Both the position numbers and the translations under genes were made by a program. DNA of 64,000 nucleotides from Clavibacter zhangzhiyongii. Its GTDB lineage: Bacteria > Actinomycetota > Actinomycetes > Actinomycetales > Microbacteriaceae. The notes below the pieces were generated by a model, which did no database searches, was not told where the DNA came from, and was given only the letters and a program-made list of their open reading frames with translations. Location: NCBI RefSeq assembly GCF_014775655.1, contig NZ_CP061274.1:2108001-2172000 (forward strand). The letters run 5' to 3'. Positions 62,231 to 64,000 of this stretch are shown in pieces; the stretch's first letter is position 1, and the number at the start of each line of letters is the position of its first letter.

Positions 62231-63835
62231 TCAGGCCAGGAGGCCCAGGACGCCCATCCACGCCGTGCCGACGACGCCCCAGATGACGATGAGGATCACG
62301 GCCATCACGAAGCCGACGCGGAACCACTCCCTCGTCGTGACGTAGCCGGATCCGAAGACCACGCCGGACGGCCCCGACGCGTAGTGCGAGATGCCGCCGA
62401 ACAGGTTGCCGACGAAGCCGAGCACGAGCGCGGCGAACAGCGGCGGCGTGCCGGTCGCGACCGCGGCGCCGAGGAAGACCGCGTACATCGCGACGATGTG
62501 GGCCGTGTTCGACGCGAACAGGTAGTGCGAGGAGAAGTACACGAGCGCGAGCACCGCGAAGGCCCACGGCCAGGGCAGGCCGCCGACGGATCCCGAGACG
62601 GCGCCGCCCACGAGGTCGATGACGCCGAGCGCGTCGAGCTGGTCGGCCATCCCGACGAGCACCGCGAAGAAGATGAGCGTCGACCACGCCGATGCGTTCG
62701 CCGCGAGGTGCGACCACTTGAGGACGCCCGTCACGAGCAGCACGGCGATGCCCCCGAAGGCCGCGGCGGTCGCGGGGATGCCGAGCAGGGATCCGCCGCA
62801 CCAGAGCACGAGCAGCAGCACGAACGTGGCCGCCATGATGCGCTCGTGGCCGGACAGCGGCCCCAGGCCGCGCAGCTCCTCGCGCGCGTGGGCCGGCGCC
62901 TCCGGCGTGCGGGTGAGCGTGGGCGGGTAGACGCGCGACATCGCCCACGGCACCACCACCAGGCTGAGGAGCCCGGGCACCAGCGCCGCGAGCGCCCAGC
63001 CACCCCAGGTGATCTCGATGCCGAGGTCGGCGGCCGCCTTCTGCGCGACCGGGTTGCCGGCCATGGCGGTGACGAACATGGCCGACGTGACCGTGTTGAC
63101 CTGCACGCTCGTGAGCGCGAGGTACGAGCCGAGGCGGCGGCGCGACGCGTCGGACTCCGGGGTCGACCCCTGCACCCGGCTGAGCGACGCGACGATCGGG
63201 TAGACGACCCCGCCGGCCCGCGCGGTGTTCGACGGCGTCGCGGGCGCGAGCACGAGGTCGGTGAGCGCCATGCCGTACGCGAGGCCGAGGCTGGATCCGC
63301 CGAGCCGCGCCACGAACGCCAGCGCGATGCGGCGGCCGAGCCCCGTGACGAGGAAGCCGTCCGCGATGAAGAACGACGCGACGATGAGCCAGATGGTGGG
63401 GTTCGCGAAGCCGACGAGCGCCTCGCCGTCGGTGGTCATGGTGCCCGTGAGCATCGCGACCGCGAGGCCCGTGAGCGCGACCGGCGCGGTGGGCAGCGGC
63501 TGCAGGATGAGCGCGAGGACCGTGCCGACGAAGATCCCGGCCATGTGCATGCCGCGGGGGTCGACGCCGGCGGGCGGCGGGACGAGCGCGATGCCGACCG
63601 CGACGGCGACGATGACGACCACCTGGACCAGACGCGCGCGACGCACGCGGCGGGCGGCGTCCGCGGGGTCGCCGGCGACCGTCGCGACGCCGTCGGGGGC
63701 GGGGTCGGCCCCGAGCCGGTCAGCTCCGCCGGGCGCCGGATCCGTCCCGGTGCCGGGGGCGGACGAGGGGCCGGGGGCTGCGGGAGGAGGGGTCATGACC
63801 GGCCCATCCTCCGCGCGCGCGGGCCCGGGTGCCAC
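62231..63835 (-). CDS. DASS-family (SLC13-like) anion/dicarboxylate permease
   Basis: A 534-residue permease of the divalent anion:Na+ symporter group, similar to 2-oxoglutarate/malate translocators. About 12 hydrophobic segments follow a disordered Pro/Gly/Ala-rich N-terminus of some 65 residues. Two SNT-type signatures are visible: APATPSNTARAGGVVYPI (about 198-215) and FASNTAHIVAMY (about 440-451). Probable substrates are C4-dicarboxylates or 2-oxoglutarate. The start is uncertain: GTG 63835 has a CACTAT hexamer 8 nt upstream, while ATG 63796 has GGAGG about 11 nt before it. Confidence 0.88.
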   Translation of the reverse strand: MAPGPARAEDGPVMTPPPAAPGPSSAPGTGTDPAPGGADRLGADPAPDGVATVAGDPADAARRVRRARLVQVVVIVAVAVGIALVPPPAGVDPRGMHMAGIFVGTVLALILQPLPTAPVALTGLAVAMLTGTMTTDGEALVGFANPTIWLIVASFFIADGFLVTGLGRRIALAFVARLGGSSLGLAYGMALTDLVLAPATPSNTARAGGVVYPIVASLSRVQGSTPESDASRRRLGSYLALTSVQVNTVTSAMFVTAMAGNPVAQKAAADLGIEITWGGWALAALVPGLLSLVVVPWAMSRVYPPTLTRTPEAPAHAREELRGLGPLSGHERIMAATFVLLLVLWCGGSLLGIPATAAAFGGIAVLLVTGVLKWSHLAANASAWSTLIFFAVLVGMADQLDALGVIDLVGGAVSGSVGGLPWPWAFAVLALVYFSSHYLFASNTAHIVAMYAVFLGAAVATGTPPLFAALVLGFVGNLFGGISHYASGPSGVVFGSGYVTTREWFRVGFVMAVILIVIWGVVGTAWMGVLGLLA

Positions 63836-63885
63836 TTGTCTTCATAGTGTTCACGAGGTGGCCGCGGCGGGGGCGGCCGGCCGAA

Positions 63886-64000
63886 TCAGGCCGAGAAGCC
63901 CGTGGAGGTGACGACGTGCAGGCGCTGCGTCGGACGGGTCATCGCGACGTAGAGGCCGGCGGCGCCGCGCGACGTGCTCGCGAGGATCTCGTCGGGCTCC
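63886..64000 (-). CDS. C-terminal end of a UvrD/HelD-like DNA helicase (partial)
   Basis: Only the last 37 codons or so are present, ending at TGA (63888-63886). The stretch GLYVAMTRPTQRLHVVTSTG matches helicase motif VI of superfamily 1 enzymes (VAxTRxxxxLxV), most like the HelD/UvrD group, where this motif lies near the C-terminus. The tail after motif VI is very short, which fits HelD-type proteins. The rest of the gene lies beyond position 64000. Confidence 0.7.
   Translation of the reverse strand, partial: EPDEILASTSRGAAGLYVAMTRPTQRLHVVTSTGFSA

Overview
The window is very GC-rich (roughly 70% or more by eye) and reads as a bacterial chromosome of the phylum Actinobacteria. It is most like Microbacteriaceae, and a Clavibacter-type plant-associated genus is my best guess. 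The reasons are actinobacterial gene orders (ftsK-pgsA-cinA-clgR-DUF3046-recA-recX-miaB-miaA-dapF; rpsO-pnp ... M16 peptidase-dapB; thyX-dapA-rnj), PriA in place of HisA, IF3 beginning at AUC, a lexA/LysM divergent pair, and an rRNA leader with the actinobacterial CCTTGAGAACTCAACAGCGTG element. No phage, insertion sequence, CRISPR array or tRNA gene was found.

Layout. 1-1407: 5' end of a 16S rRNA gene (minus strand) with its leader and promoter. 1471-4946: tyrS, a SatD-like regulator plus membrane-protein cassette behind a repeated operator-like sequence, and a 3-methyladenine DNA glycosylase. 4954-13281: arginine biosynthesis in two probable units (argCJBD, then argFGH with a 46-residue membrane peptide and mpg). 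13419-17002: pheST. 17053-20508: gluABCD amino-acid uptake. 20660-22742: trmH-type rRNA methylase and infC-rpmI-rplT. 23118-26473: a DUF1844 protein, sseB and a short his cluster (hisB-hisH-priA). 26594-28030: the lexA/LysM SOS pair. 28104-41178: hflX, an RsmC-like methylase, dapF, miaA, miaB, recX, recA, DUF3046, clgR, cinA, pgsA, ftsK. 41256-44226: a MacAB-like adaptor/ATPase/permease export system. 44496-52398: RNase J, dapA, thyX, a TIGR01777 epimerase, dapB, a histidine phosphatase and an M16 peptidase. 52460-56521: accessory block (PKD-like secreted protein, lipoprotein, aldo/keto reductase, PEBP protein, proline-rich membrane protein). 56639-59657: pnp and rpsO. 59865-64000: an MFS exporter coupled to an exported HNH nuclease, a DASS anion permease, and the tail of a UvrD/HelD-like helicase.

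How the genes work together. Most of the window is core metabolism and information processing: arginine, histidine and lysine/diaminopimelate synthesis, tRNA charging and modification, RNA decay (PNPase, RNase J) and the SOS response (LexA, RecA, RecX and a LysM division-checkpoint candidate). Genes within operons are commonly joined by ATGA, GTGA or TGATG overlaps, implying translational coupling.

Two points stand out. Seventeen transcription-unit heads have a TANNNT -10 hexamer only 6-9 nt before the chosen start codon, which predicts leaderless mRNAs. And infC can only start at an AUC codon, because a TAG stop lies four codons upstream in frame. The least characterised loci are the SatD-like cassette (2934-4295), the 46-residue membrane peptide (4954-5094), the lipoprotein/PKD pair (52460-53916) and the MFS-HNH pair (59824-61975).
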